64,000 nt of DNA from Enterococcus moraviensis ATCC BAA-383. GTDB taxonomy: Bacteria > Bacillota > Bacilli > Lactobacillales > Enterococcaceae. The stretch is from assembly GCF_000407445.1 (NCBI RefSeq), contig NZ_ASWB01000001.1, forward strand, positions 1,116,001 through 1,180,000. Direction: 5' to 3'. The notes beneath the pieces were generated by a model. It did not search any database. It was given only the letters and a program-made list of their open reading frames with translations, and was not told where the DNA came from. Below are positions 16,848 to 26,402 of this stretch, piece after piece. Made by a program: the position numbers and the translations under genes. Positions within the stretch are counted from its first letter, which is position 1. Each line of letters opens with the position of its first letter.

Positions 16848-19800
16848 TTAAGGTGTCTCACCTAACTCGAGTAGAATTTCACCATGATACTTGCCTAATG
16901 CATTCACTGCACCAGGTGCAATTTCCACCTTAAATCCGTTTCCTTCAGGATTCCAATCCTTACTAACATTGTATTCACCAGGTTTTAAATTTTGAGCGAT
17001 TTTTAATGCCTGATCATTTAAAATCGTTTCTGTTTCACCTGATTTATAACGAACTGCGTTTCTGAGTGTAGTTCGCCCATCCTCATTTAACAACTCTTCT
17101 GTCAGCTTCACTTTTAGTGACCAACCTGGAGAACTAGCTCTTGTATCAGAAACAACGAGTGGCATTCCTATAACGGTAGGATCATCTATCCGTATTTTCT
17201 TATAAGAAGCAACGTTCAATTTAAAATCAAATGCTTCTGGGAAAGAAACATATGTTAATCGTCCTTTAAATTTGTACTCTATCGTCGTGGAATCATCTGT
17301 AAACTCAACAACTCTTGTAGGATCTGGTAAAATTTGTTCATATTTTTTCTTTAATTCTTCAATTACATCCAGTACTGAGTTTTCTTTCTTCAAATCAATA
17401 CTTGTTCCAATTTCTTGTGTAAATGTAATATCTTTGGCTATTGATTGAGGTGGTTCAGCATCATCAATGAATTTTACAATCACATCGGATTTTCTGATTC
17501 CTTCTAATGTTAGGGTCGCACTGTTTGACTCTTGTGCAAATCTGTCTCGTGCTTTGATCTCTATCACATGTTTTACACCTCTTGGCAGTTCTTCTTTGGG
17601 AATAATAAAACTAAACTTACCACTTGTTTCATTTGGCTCTTCTGCCATTGTCACTTCTTTGTAAGCACCAGTCCCAATCTTGTAGTAAAACGTGAATGGG
17701 AAGTAAGCATCGGTCAAGCTGACCGTACCTGCCACCGTGTAATCTACACCCATTGAAAAATCTGTCTCTTTATCCAATGATTCGATCACAGGTTTTCCAG
17801 GCATATTAAACGAAACTGTCTGCTCGTCTGATAGAATACCAAATCGATCGGATACAACAAAATGAACAACGTGATTCTCCCCAAATGATAATTTTGAAGC
17901 AGGAAGTTTAATTGTTTGTGGCCCTTCGGTAACATCCGTCAATACAGCGGTCATCGCTCCTACTGGCTGGTCTGTCATTCGTTGCCACTCTTTTTCATCA
18001 TCCACTTTATACTGAACCGTCAACGGATAAAATAGTCCTGTATGCGTAAAACTAGCAAATTCAATTGGGTATTCTTTTGCCGTTTGATTTAACAGATTAT
18101 CCTTTGATTTATCCGATAATACAAATTTGGGCTTTGTTTGTTTATTAGACAGCATCACATCTTCTACATTTGATAGAACGCCATATTTATTTTCTGCTCG
18201 AATGGAAAATACATAGGTTCCATTTGCATCCGGCATATCTTTTTCCGGTATTGTAAATTCAAAGGTTTCATTTGGAGAATTGACTACTGTCATTTCTTTA
18301 TACTTTGAATCAGGATCTGTTGTTTTTTTATACGAAATTGTAGCAGGTTTGTATTTTTCATCCTTGCCTGTATAACGACCTTTAACTTTGTATCCTCCTG
18401 GTAGAATAGCTCCCATTGTTTCCTCTAGTTCGATTTTCGGATCATCATCTACATAAACCAGTTTTAAGACTTCATGGTTTGATTCTGTCGGCTCAAGACC
18501 AGTCCCTTCTTCTGGAAGATCTTTTGCGTAGACTTCTATTTCGTGATCTTGTGGTTTTAGGTCACCAGGCTCAGTTAAATCGATAGAAAATTCAATCCCT
18601 TGTCCTAACATGTCTGGTGTTGTCCTTTGACGATACGGTCCTTTCACAGCACCACCATCTACAGAATAGAATAAATCAATTTCGGTGCTATCATTGTCAA
18701 ACCATTGTCCTTTAAGTGAATAGGTATTTTCTCCCTTTAATCTAAAGCCTTCCGTATCATCTAACATGATCGACGGTACATCATCGATTTTTTGTAACCC
18801 AATGTTAAATGCATAGCTGATTGTATCTCCTATTTCAAAGCTCTCTTTAACAGAAGATTTCATTGAAAAGGCCGGGTCTTTTTTAGCTAGATTAGCCCAA
18901 AAAGGAGGTTCTGGAACATTCGTTCCGGCTTTTCCATTGTCCTTCTCATTTCCTGCTCCTGTAATTCCATTAAAAATATAGTGCCCATTTAAAAAGTTTT
19001 TTGATTCAGCTTCAGCTATTTGTTCCTTAGAAGCACTAGGGTTATCACTACTCCACGATCCTACAAGAGTCGATGCGCCAATCCAGTTGGTTACAGGATT
19101 TGGTACATTGAAAAAGTAGTTCAATCGATAGGTAAGTCTTAAATGATTCTCATATTCCATATACAGCCCACGATTATTTCCAAGATAAAAAATCGGATTT
19201 GTTTCACCAGCCTCTGACCTATAACCAAGTCCAATAGGATAATGACTATTTAGGGTAATATTTTTTAACACAGGCTTATTAGCATCGGCTGGCGTAATAT
19301 TCTTCAAGTAGGTCTCTACCCTGATTGTTCCATTATAGGGTTTTAACACATTCGTTGCCTGAAACAGATACCCTTTAAAAAATCCTTTTGACATTTGCCA
19401 GTTATATTTCAACATGGTGGTCGTTGTTTGATCTGCCTCTGTTTTCCGGTATAAATTGATGTTACTAAGTGTTAAATCCGGATCATTTTTATAGATTGTC
19501 TTAGCTTCCCCTGTATCCGTTATCCATGATAAAAGGATAGGTGACGAAGTGTTTGGTCCTTGATAGTCGTCTCCACGCTCTAAAGCATTTACATCCCCTA
19601 CTTCTATCAGTTGCGGGGGATTACCTGGTGGAGCTACATCAAATTTCGAATAATCATGTAAATAGACATTTGGAACCACAGCAGACATGCCATAATTACC
19701 TTGTAAACTCCCAGTTACAAATGGTTGGTCTACTTGACTTTCCTCTGACGAACCGAACTTATACCTTAGTTCTAGCTTTTGTTCCGCGTCCATGAATATA

Positions 19801-20012
19801 CCTAATGGATCATTTTTTGTATATCGCTGCCATCCAGGCTCTTCGTTCGGATTCGGAGGTTCTGGACTTAATTCTTTTGTTGTTTTGGTTTGTGCGACCA
19901 TTTCGGTCTTTTTTTCTTCTGTATTCGCTTTTATTATTGATTCAAATTTAACATAAACTAAAATAGCGATTACTAGAAAAACAACAATTGATAACATTCT
20001 TTTTTTCTTCAT
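16848..20012 (-). CDS. Large cell-surface protein with Ig-like repeats and a degenerate WxL domain
   Basis: 1054 residues. A Lys/Arg start and hydrophobic segment (7-21) act as signal or anchor. Residues about 100-400 form a conserved-looking beta-rich region typical of large proteins encoded in WxL loci. Four Ig-like repeats follow at about 415-520, 525-622, 628-735 and 740-837, sharing patterns such as SYKKTT...YKEMTV, F.IP...L, and the ending IRAENKYGVLSN / SDRFGILS / KARDRFAQES. A MucBP-like segment lies at about 843-930. The C-terminus (935-1054) contains VSDTRASSPGWSLKVKL, the first WxL motif. The second motif, normally YxxxLTWxL, reads YHGEILLEL, without Trp. There is no LPXTG. Expected to attach non-covalently to peptidoglycan. 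The start is supported by AAGGAG and a strong promoter. Not in a WxL operon, which is unusual. Confidence 0.7.
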   Translation of the reverse strand: MKKKRMLSIVVFLVIAILVYVKFESIIKANTEEKKTEMVAQTKTTKELSPEPPNPNEEPGWQRYTKNDPLGIFMDAEQKLELRYKFGSSEESQVDQPFVTGSLQGNYGMSAVVPNVYLHDYSKFDVAPPGNPPQLIEVGDVNALERGDDYQGPNTSSPILLSWITDTGEAKTIYKNDPDLTLSNINLYRKTEADQTTTTMLKYNWQMSKGFFKGYLFQATNVLKPYNGTIRVETYLKNITPADANKPVLKNITLNSHYPIGLGYRSEAGETNPIFYLGNNRGLYMEYENHLRLTYRLNYFFNVPNPVTNWIGASTLVGSWSSDNPSASKEQIAEAESKNFLNGHYIFNGITGAGNEKDNGKAGTNVPEPPFWANLAKKDPAFSMKSSVKESFEIGDTISYAFNIGLQKIDDVPSIMLDDTEGFRLKGENTYSLKGQWFDNDSTEIDLFYSVDGGAVKGPYRQRTTPDMLGQGIEFSIDLTEPGDLKPQDHEIEVYAKDLPEEGTGLEPTESNHEVLKLVYVDDDPKIELEETMGAILPGGYKVKGRYTGKDEKYKPATISYKKTTDPDSKYKEMTVVNSPNETFEFTIPEKDMPDANGTYVFSIRAENKYGVLSNVEDVMLSNKQTKPKFVLSDKSKDNLLNQTAKEYPIEFASFTHTGLFYPLTVQYKVDDEKEWQRMTDQPVGAMTAVLTDVTEGPQTIKLPASKLSFGENHVVHFVVSDRFGILSDEQTVSFNMPGKPVIESLDKETDFSMGVDYTVAGTVSLTDAYFPFTFYYKIGTGAYKEVTMAEEPNETSGKFSFIIPKEELPRGVKHVIEIKARDRFAQESNSATLTLEGIRKSDVIVKFIDDAEPPQSIAKDITFTQEIGTSIDLKKENSVLDVIEELKKKYEQILPDPTRVVEFTDDSTTIEYKFKGRLTYVSFPEAFDFKLNVASYKKIRIDDPTVIGMPLVVSDTRASSPGWSLKVKLTEELLNEDGRTTLRNAVRYKSGETETILNDQALKIAQNLKPGEYNVSKDWNPEGNGFKVEIAPGAVNALGKYHGEILLELGETP

Positions 20013-20068
20013 TTTTACACTCCTTCTTGCTAATTAATCCTGACATACATAAACTTTGCCCACTACTA

Positions 20069-20096
20069 ATTATAACAAAGAAAGAAATATTTTCAA
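20069..20096 (-). promoter_or_regulatory. Promoter of the WxL-like surface protein gene
   Basis: TTGAAA (20091-20096), 16 bp, TATAAT (20069-20074) on the minus strand, about 57 bases upstream of the start codon. The remainder of the 302-base gap (20013-20314) is AT-rich sequence plus the DUF1033 terminator. Confidence 0.7.
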
Positions 20097-20249
20097 TTCC
20101 AAAAAAATATAATTTTAATCAAAACGATATATTTTTTCTTTATATTTATTTTTGTTTTTTTAAAATTACTATCAATTATTAAGAGTAGATTCTAATTTGA
20201 TTTACAAGTATGGCAGATCATCTTCAAATATAAAGATGATCCTATCCAA

Positions 20250-20291
20250 AAAAAGTGGTTAAGGTAACTCAAAGAGTTGCCTTAACCACTT
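20250..20291 (-). terminator. Terminator after the DUF1033 gene
   Basis: AAGTGGTTAAGGTAACTC and GAGTTGCCTTAACCACTT pair almost completely; the minus strand then reads TTTTTTT. Confidence 0.85.
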
Positions 20292-20314
20292 AGAAGCTTT
20301 ACTTCCTAATCATA

Positions 20315-20680
20315 CTAAACTAAACTTGACTTACAACATTTTGGTTTTGCACAATCATTATGGCGCTCATGAAAATCATCACCACTTTCAAATGTTACAG
20401 CTTGAAAATCTTTCAATAAAGCGAGCCCTTTATATTGTTGAAGATCCTCATCGCATTCTTCACACCAACGTTCATCACCTGTATTCCAAAAAGCAGCTAA
20501 ATAATTAACTTTTGTATTTATGTATTCATATGTTGAAGAGAGTTCTTGCCATTTTTTTATGTAGTAACGTTCCGCATCTTCTAAACAATCAAATGTCTTA
20601 TTTTCTTCTATATCTTCTTGCCACTCTTCAAAAAACCACCAAGGCTCATTATCGCCATACATGATAACAACTTGATACAT
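20315..20680 (-). CDS. DUF1033 family protein
   Basis: 121 residues, very rich in aromatic and acidic residues. The N-terminus YQVVIMYGDNEPWWFFEEW is the hallmark of DUF1033, a small cytoplasmic family of Lactobacillales with no established function. The C-terminus is Cys/His-rich (WCEECDEDLQQYKG near 75, then HERHNDCAKPKCC), which could bind a metal, but this is speculation. Monocistronic by context, with its own terminator. Confidence 0.8.
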   Translation of the reverse strand: MYQVVIMYGDNEPWWFFEEWQEDIEENKTFDCLEDAERYYIKKWQELSSTYEYINTKVNYLAAFWNTGDERWCEECDEDLQQYKGLALLKDFQAVTFESGDDFHERHNDCAKPKCCKSSLV

Positions 20681-20904
20681 CGATCAATCACTCCAATTCT
20701 TTCTACAAGAGCTATTCTAGTCACTTCGAATAAAACTTTCAACTTAATTGCTTGTGAAATAGTTTTTTCAGACACGCTCAATCGTTTTTATTTTACCATA
20801 GGTTTAACTAGCTAGGTGTAAAATGTTGTTTTTTTCTTATTTCATTGCGAATAGAAAAAGCATTTGCTAAAATATGGAAAGAGCAGAAAGGAACGTTTTA
20901 AATA

Positions 20905-21297
20905 ATGAAAAAACCTGTATTTTGGAATTCAATTGCCATTTATTTACTTCTATATAACAATATTTTACTCATTATTTCACTGATTATTGCGTTGAAAACG
21001 ATAGTTGATGGCCACGGATCTTTTGGAGCAGAGGTCTGGTATCAAATAGCGGTGTTCCTTGTCTACATCATTGAGATTGCGGGATTAATGTCAGGTGGGA
21101 AAAAAGGCTATCTATTATCGATCCTCTTTATTCCATTTGTCGTTCTATTATATTTTTATCCGCCAATGATGGTTACTATGTTTCCTAAAATGATTATGTT
21201 AGCATTTCGTGTAGTCGAATTAGGTTCTATGCTTTACCTTATTCTTTCACCAGAATCACGAGCGTATTTCCGTAACTGTCTAAAAAAAAGTGAGTAG
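20905..21297 (+). CDS. Small four-helix membrane protein, function unknown
   Basis: 130 residues. Hydrophobic segments are at about 8-30, 48-64, 68-90 and 92-115, with a short basic C-terminal tail (CLKKSE). GAAAGGAAC lies upstream of the ATG. No recognised motif. Transcribed alone between DUF1033 and mnmA, and ends in a bidirectional terminator shared with mnmA. Confidence 0.65.
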   Translation: MKKPVFWNSIAIYLLLYNNILLIISLIIALKTIVDGHGSFGAEVWYQIAVFLVYIIEIAGLMSGGKKGYLLSILFIPFVVLLYFYPPMMVTMFPKMIMLAFRVVELGSMLYLILSPESRAYFRNCLKKSE

Positions 21298-21321
21298 GGA
21301 TTTTTTCCCCTACTCACTTTT
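21284..21321 (+). terminator. Bidirectional terminator (small membrane protein / mnmA)
   Basis: AAAAAGTGAGTAGGG pairs with CCCTACTCACTTTTT; T runs on both strands. Confidence 0.85.
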
Positions 21322-21324
21322 TGT

Positions 21325-22464
<1,140 letters not shown>

Positions 22465-22522
22465 TCAATTTAGATTCTGAACTCATCTACGATTTGAAGG
22501 TCGTAACTTTTCAGTGATACTT

Positions 22523-22550
22523 ATTATACTAGTATTTTTGAAGAAGTAAA
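22523..22550 (-). promoter_or_regulatory. Promoter of mnmA
   Basis: TTTACT (22545-22550), 16 bp, TATAAT (22523-22528) on the minus strand. Confidence 0.65.
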
Positions 22551-22570
22551 GCTCTTAGAAATAGGAAGCA

Positions 22571-23560
22571 TTAATTCTTACTAAATAGCAATTGATATTT
22601 ATCTACAAATTTTTTCAATAACAGCTCTTCCAATTCTTGATACTCTACTACTTGAGAATGACCGATGGAAAATTGATAGAATAATCGTTGTTTTTTCCCG
22701 CCATCTTCAAAAACTATATTTAAAAAGCAGACATTATTTTTTTTACTGTCATCACTGCTAGCACTCATTGCTAAATGAATGATTTCTTGGTTTTTATAAT
22801 GAACATTATTGATACTGACCGATTCTTTATTTATAGATAGTTTCTGTAAAGGAATTCTTTTTTTAAAACGAATGTTTCGTAGCCCTACAAAGAAAAATAC
22901 AGCTAAAACAACGACTATCTGCCATTTTGTTTCCAGAAGTCTGATTGGCACAAGCTTATATAATAAGAACGTAATCACCGCTCCTATGACTAGAGCCATC
23001 AGATTATCCAACCAGGGCTTTGAATAACGATCCTGCCCTGCTGGGACAAAGGAATATCCTTCTATATTATTTACTGGGCACTGATCGTCTAGTTCGTCCA
23101 TTTTTAAATAAGAAACGATGTCCTGATAATAGTTGTTCGAACTTTTTACCTTTATTTCAAAAATTTTCAATGACTCTTTATCTACGACATTTAATTGATG
23201 CCAATATTCTGTATTTCCAGATTCGTCACCATATCCTGGAGTATAACTTTCTTTAGCACCTACGCCGACAATCATATATTCAGACTTAGCAAATGTTTTC
23301 TTAGTAAATAATGTAGCATAGATGAACTCACTTTCTGTAATAACGAATCGGTTACAACAAACAACCAGTTGAAACAAAAAAGCTCCTGATAAACCGATTA
23401 GAATAATCTCTTTCTGATTATTAATGAACGTCTGCAAATGAAAGAGAATGGTATTATCTTTGGAATAGTGATGAATAGACACTATAAAAATCAATAGGAT
23501 TACTAAGATAATCACAAATTTAAAATTATTTTTATTTACCCAAAATACCTTTTTTTTCAT
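22571..23560 (-). CDS. Hypothetical membrane protein inserted between DUF1831 and mnmA
   Basis: 329 residues from the ATG at 23560, preceded by GGAGTGGGG; the longer frame to 23599 lacks a Shine-Dalgarno. There are two pairs of membrane segments (about 15-32 with 52-70, and 190-208 with 215-235). Each pair is followed by a beta-rich cytoplasmic or surface domain of 100 residues or so; the second ends in charged helices. The repeated two-helix-plus-domain arrangement suggests an internal duplication or a PH-like bacterial domain, but I recognise no family. It has its own promoter and is bracketed by the repeat hairpin upstream. Confidence 0.6.
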   Translation of the reverse strand: MKKKVFWVNKNNFKFVIILVILLIFIVSIHHYSKDNTILFHLQTFINNQKEIILIGLSGAFLFQLVVCCNRFVITESEFIYATLFTKKTFAKSEYMIVGVGAKESYTPGYGDESGNTEYWHQLNVVDKESLKIFEIKVKSSNNYYQDIVSYLKMDELDDQCPVNNIEGYSFVPAGQDRYSKPWLDNLMALVIGAVITFLLYKLVPIRLLETKWQIVVVLAVFFFVGLRNIRFKKRIPLQKLSINKESVSINNVHYKNQEIIHLAMSASSDDSKKNNVCFLNIVFEDGGKKQRLFYQFSIGHSQVVEYQELEELLLKKFVDKYQLLFSKN

Positions 23561-23589
23561 TTTCCCCACTCCTTTTTCCCCTATCAAAA

Positions 23590-23618
23590 AGTGTACCAAT
23601 AGTACCTAGACATGACAA
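23590..23618 (-). promoter_or_regulatory. Promoter of the hypothetical membrane protein gene
   Basis: TTGTCA (23613-23618), 17 bp, TACACT (23590-23595) on the minus strand. Confidence 0.65.
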
Positions 23619-23666
23619 GAGCGTTTTATCTGCTCGTTCATTAAAAATCTTATCCCACTTGCTAAA

Positions 23667-23717
23667 AACAATGAGGTTGGAACACAACTCTACGAGTCAC
23701 ATTCCAACCTCATTGTT
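23667..23717 (-). repeat. Dispersed hairpin element, terminator of iscS-DUF1831
   Basis: Two 24-base arms (23667-23690 and 23694-23717) pair around a TAC loop, with only the AACAC/GTGAC section mismatched. Minus-strand core GACTCGTAGAGTT is identical to the core of the hairpin at 6306-6344. A T run follows on the minus strand, so it can end the upstream transcript. Confidence 0.7.
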
Positions 23718-23734
23718 CATAATAAATTAATTGA

Positions 23735-24076
23735 TTATGCTTTCTCAAATACTCCACGGCTGATCATACCATCCATCAAGAAGTAAAACTTCTCTTGGCT
23801 CATTGCATGTGAGTCATTTTTGAAAATATTCATTGATTTTAAACCATTTGCCGTTGTTACCGACATTTTTAATGTTTTTAAATCTTCTGCAATCGTAATT
23901 TTTAATTTAAATCCTTCTTTACTTTGGGGCGTTCCATCTAAAGGACGGATCAATTGAAAGTTACCTGAATTTGTTTCAGTGAAGCCATTGTCTTTCAATG
24001 TATATTTTTTAGCTTGTTCATTTACTTTATAAAATATTGTACAACCTTCTACTGTTGCTTTTTCTTTAAATGCCAT
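23735..24076 (-). CDS. DUF1831 family protein, cysteine-desulfurase associated
   Basis: 113 residues, mixed alpha/beta, no Cys-rich motif except a single Cys12, no membrane segment. Family assignment is by overall pattern (MAFKEKATVEGC...YTLKDNGFTETNSGNFQLIRPLD) and by position just downstream of a cysteine desulfurase, the conserved context of DUF1831 in Lactobacillales. A role as adaptor in sulfur transfer to MnmA is an inference from that context. It lies 82 bases after iscS with its own RBS (AGGTGG). Confidence 0.7.
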   Translation of the reverse strand: MAFKEKATVEGCTIFYKVNEQAKKYTLKDNGFTETNSGNFQLIRPLDGTPQSKEGFKLKITIAEDLKTLKMSVTTANGLKSMNIFKNDSHAMSQEKFYFLMDGMISRGVFEKA

Positions 24077-24158
24077 TTTTCCACCTCTTTATTTATTGTC
24101 TCTTTTATTATAGTTGGTACGCTTTCTTTTTGCTACCTAAAATCTAATTTTTCTTGCA

Positions 24159-25304
24159 TTACTGTTTTATTTTTTCAATCGTTTCAACCAGTATTGTTGA
24201 AAATCGTTGGATTTGTTCCGTATCATTCCCTAATCCAAAACTTATTCGTACGGATTCTTTAATGGCAGGATCATCTTTCCCATACAAAGCTTCTAACACA
24301 TGAGAAGGCTCTACTGTTCCCGCCGTACAAGCTGAACCTGTGGAAATAGCGATCCCTCGAAGATCTAAGTGCATTAACAATAAATCACTTGCTACTCCTA
24401 AAAATTGTAAGTTTAAAATATGAGCGAGTTTATTTTTAGGATCCCCGTTGATTCGATAATCGATGTTAGCTTGATTTAATTCAGTCAAAATAATTTGCTC
24501 AAACTCAGCATATTTCCCATGCCTATGTTCTTTTTCATCTTCTGTCAAAAGAGCAACGGCCTTCCCCATTCCCGCAATACCTGCTAGGTTTTCCGTGCCA
24601 GCTCGACGTTTTTCTTCCTGCTCACCACCATGTAAAAAGGAAGGTAACGAAATGGCATCATTCTTGAATAAAAAACCAACGCCTTTTGGTCCATTGATTT
24701 TATGAGCAGAAATACTTAATAAATCAATCCCAAGTTCATGTGGTAAAATTTTTTCAGAACCATACGCTTGTACAGCATCTGTATGAAAAACGGCCGGATG
24801 TTCTTTTAATAATTCTCCAATCTCTTTGATTGGAAGTAAGTTACCGATTTCGTTGTTGCCATACATGACTGAAACTAAAATCGTATCCTCTCGTAAAGCA
24901 TCCTTAACCATTTCAATTGCCAATTTGCCATTCTCATCTACTGGTAAATAGGTAACCTCAAAGCCTAATTCTTCTAAATAATTCATTGTTTTCAAAACAG
25001 CTGGATGCTCGATTGCCGTTGTTATCAAGTGCATTCCTTGATCTTTTTTTGAAAACGCCGTTTCAATAATTGCTGTATTATCCCCTTCTGTGCCGCCACT
25101 ATTAAAAATAATTTCATGTGGCTTTACTTCAAGACTAGCCGCAATCACTTGACGGATATCTTCTAATTTACGATGGGCCTGTCTTCCAAAAGTATGGATA
25201 CTGGAGGGATTGCCAAAGGTATTGGCCATTTCACTGGTCATTATCTCAATAACTGTTGGATGTGCTGGTGTTGTTGCTGCGTGATCTAAATAAATGGGTT
25301 CCAC
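24159..25304 (-). CDS. Cysteine desulfurase (IscS/NifS family)
   Basis: 381 residues, PLP enzyme of aminotransferase fold class V. LDHAATTP at 6-13, PLP-binding SGGTEGDN near 69, Lys202 in SAHKINGPKG forming the internal aldimine, and the persulfide Cys326 in STGSACTAG are all present. It releases sulfur from cysteine for tRNA thiolation and possibly Fe-S assembly. In this context (DUF1831, mnmA) the tRNA role is most likely. This class of Firmicute desulfurase is often named IscS or NifS; it is not the SufS type. Confidence 0.92.
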   Translation of the reverse strand: MEPIYLDHAATTPAHPTVIEIMTSEMANTFGNPSSIHTFGRQAHRKLEDIRQVIAASLEVKPHEIIFNSGGTEGDNTAIIETAFSKKDQGMHLITTAIEHPAVLKTMNYLEELGFEVTYLPVDENGKLAIEMVKDALREDTILVSVMYGNNEIGNLLPIKEIGELLKEHPAVFHTDAVQAYGSEKILPHELGIDLLSISAHKINGPKGVGFLFKNDAISLPSFLHGGEQEEKRRAGTENLAGIAGMGKAVALLTEDEKEHRHGKYAEFEQIILTELNQANIDYRINGDPKNKLAHILNLQFLGVASDLLLMHLDLRGIAISTGSACTAGTVEPSHVLEALYGKDDPAIKESVRISFGLGNDTEQIQRFSTILVETIEKIKQ

Positions 25305-25340
25305 TGAACTCGCCCTTTCTGAATCCTTTTTAATGGCATT

Positions 25341-25369
25341 AGTTTAACATACCTGAAAACCTTACTCAA
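25341..25369 (-). promoter_or_regulatory. Promoter of the cysteine desulfurase operon
   Basis: TTGAGT (25364-25369), 17 bp, TAAACT (25341-25346) on the minus strand. Confidence 0.6.
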
Positions 25370-25381
25370 AGATTGATTCTT

Positions 25382-26296
25382 TTACTTTACAAATTTCTTT
25401 TCCTTTCGATACGTATAAATGTTGCCATACGTGAAAGCGGCTATCCCTGCCCAAATAAAACCAAACGCAATAAACTGATCTGCGGTATACGGTTCGTGAT
25501 ATAGAAATAACGCAGAGATAAGCATCAATGTAGGCCCAACATATTGAATAAAGCCTAAAATAATATACGAAATCTGTTTTGCCGCTTGCGCAAAAAGCAA
25601 TAAAGGAATTGCAGTAACAATACCTGCCCCCATCAACAATAGATTCGTAGATAATTCGTAGTTCATAAATCCTTGACGTGAAAAGAATACTAGATAAATC
25701 ATAGCCACAGGCAAAATAACAAATGTCTCGATCGTCAAACCAGTATACGAACTAACAGAAACCCCTTTTTTAATCAATCCGTAAAAGCTAAATGTCACGG
25801 CCATAATAATGGGTGCCACAGGAATTTCGCCTGTTTGAATCGTTAATAAAAGAACGCCCATTAAAGCTAATCCACACGCAATCATCCCTGAACGACTTAA
25901 TTTTTCTTTCAAAATCAAGGTTGCCAATAGCACATTCACCAATGGATTCATGTAATAACCCAAACTTGCTTGCGTAACATGTCCTTGACTGACGGTATAA
26001 ATAAATGTAAACCAATTAACTGAAATCAAAATAGCCGCACAAATAATAGCCAATAATTTTTTCTTATCTTGTAAGACAGCTTTAACTTCTGTCATAAATA
26101 ACGTCCATCTTTTTGTAACCAAAATATAAATGATCATAAATAAAAAAGACCAAACAATGCGATAACACAATATATCCAATGGCGCCACAGTTGGCAGTAA
26201 CTTCCAATAAATCGGAATGATTCCCCAAAATACATATGCAATAAATCCTAATATAATCCCCTTTTTCTGTTCTCTCACCTGTATAACTCCTTTCAT
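25382..26296 (-). CDS. rarD: RarD-type EamA transporter
   Basis: 304 residues (or 298 from the GTG at 26278, which has AAAGGAG upstream; the ATG at 26296 has GAGGAG). Ten hydrophobic helices in two EamA halves. The beginning GIILGFIAYVFWGIIPIYWKLL and LDILCYRIVWSFLFM are typical of the RarD subgroup of the drug/metabolite transporter superfamily. Homologues have been linked to chloramphenicol sensitivity and to amino-acid export; substrate unknown. A single-gene unit between iscS and prs. Confidence 0.82.
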   Translation of the reverse strand: MKGVIQVREQKKGIILGFIAYVFWGIIPIYWKLLPTVAPLDILCYRIVWSFLFMIIYILVTKRWTLFMTEVKAVLQDKKKLLAIICAAILISVNWFTFIYTVSQGHVTQASLGYYMNPLVNVLLATLILKEKLSRSGMIACGLALMGVLLLTIQTGEIPVAPIIMAVTFSFYGLIKKGVSVSSYTGLTIETFVILPVAMIYLVFFSRQGFMNYELSTNLLLMGAGIVTAIPLLLFAQAAKQISYIILGFIQYVGPTLMLISALFLYHEPYTADQFIAFGFIWAGIAAFTYGNIYTYRKEKKFVK

Positions 26297-26337
26297 CTAT
26301 ACTCCTCATCTTGTGTTATTTCATTTCTCAATTATAA

Positions 26338-26388
26338 CGATTAAAAAGAAGTTCAGTATCAAACAATAACTGAACTTCTTTCTTAATT
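26338..26388 (-). terminator. Terminator after the prs-like gene
   Basis: AAGAAGTTCAGT pairs with ACTGAACTTCTT, with A/T runs on both sides. Confidence 0.75.
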
Positions 26389-26402
26389 TAAACAGATCGT
26401 TA

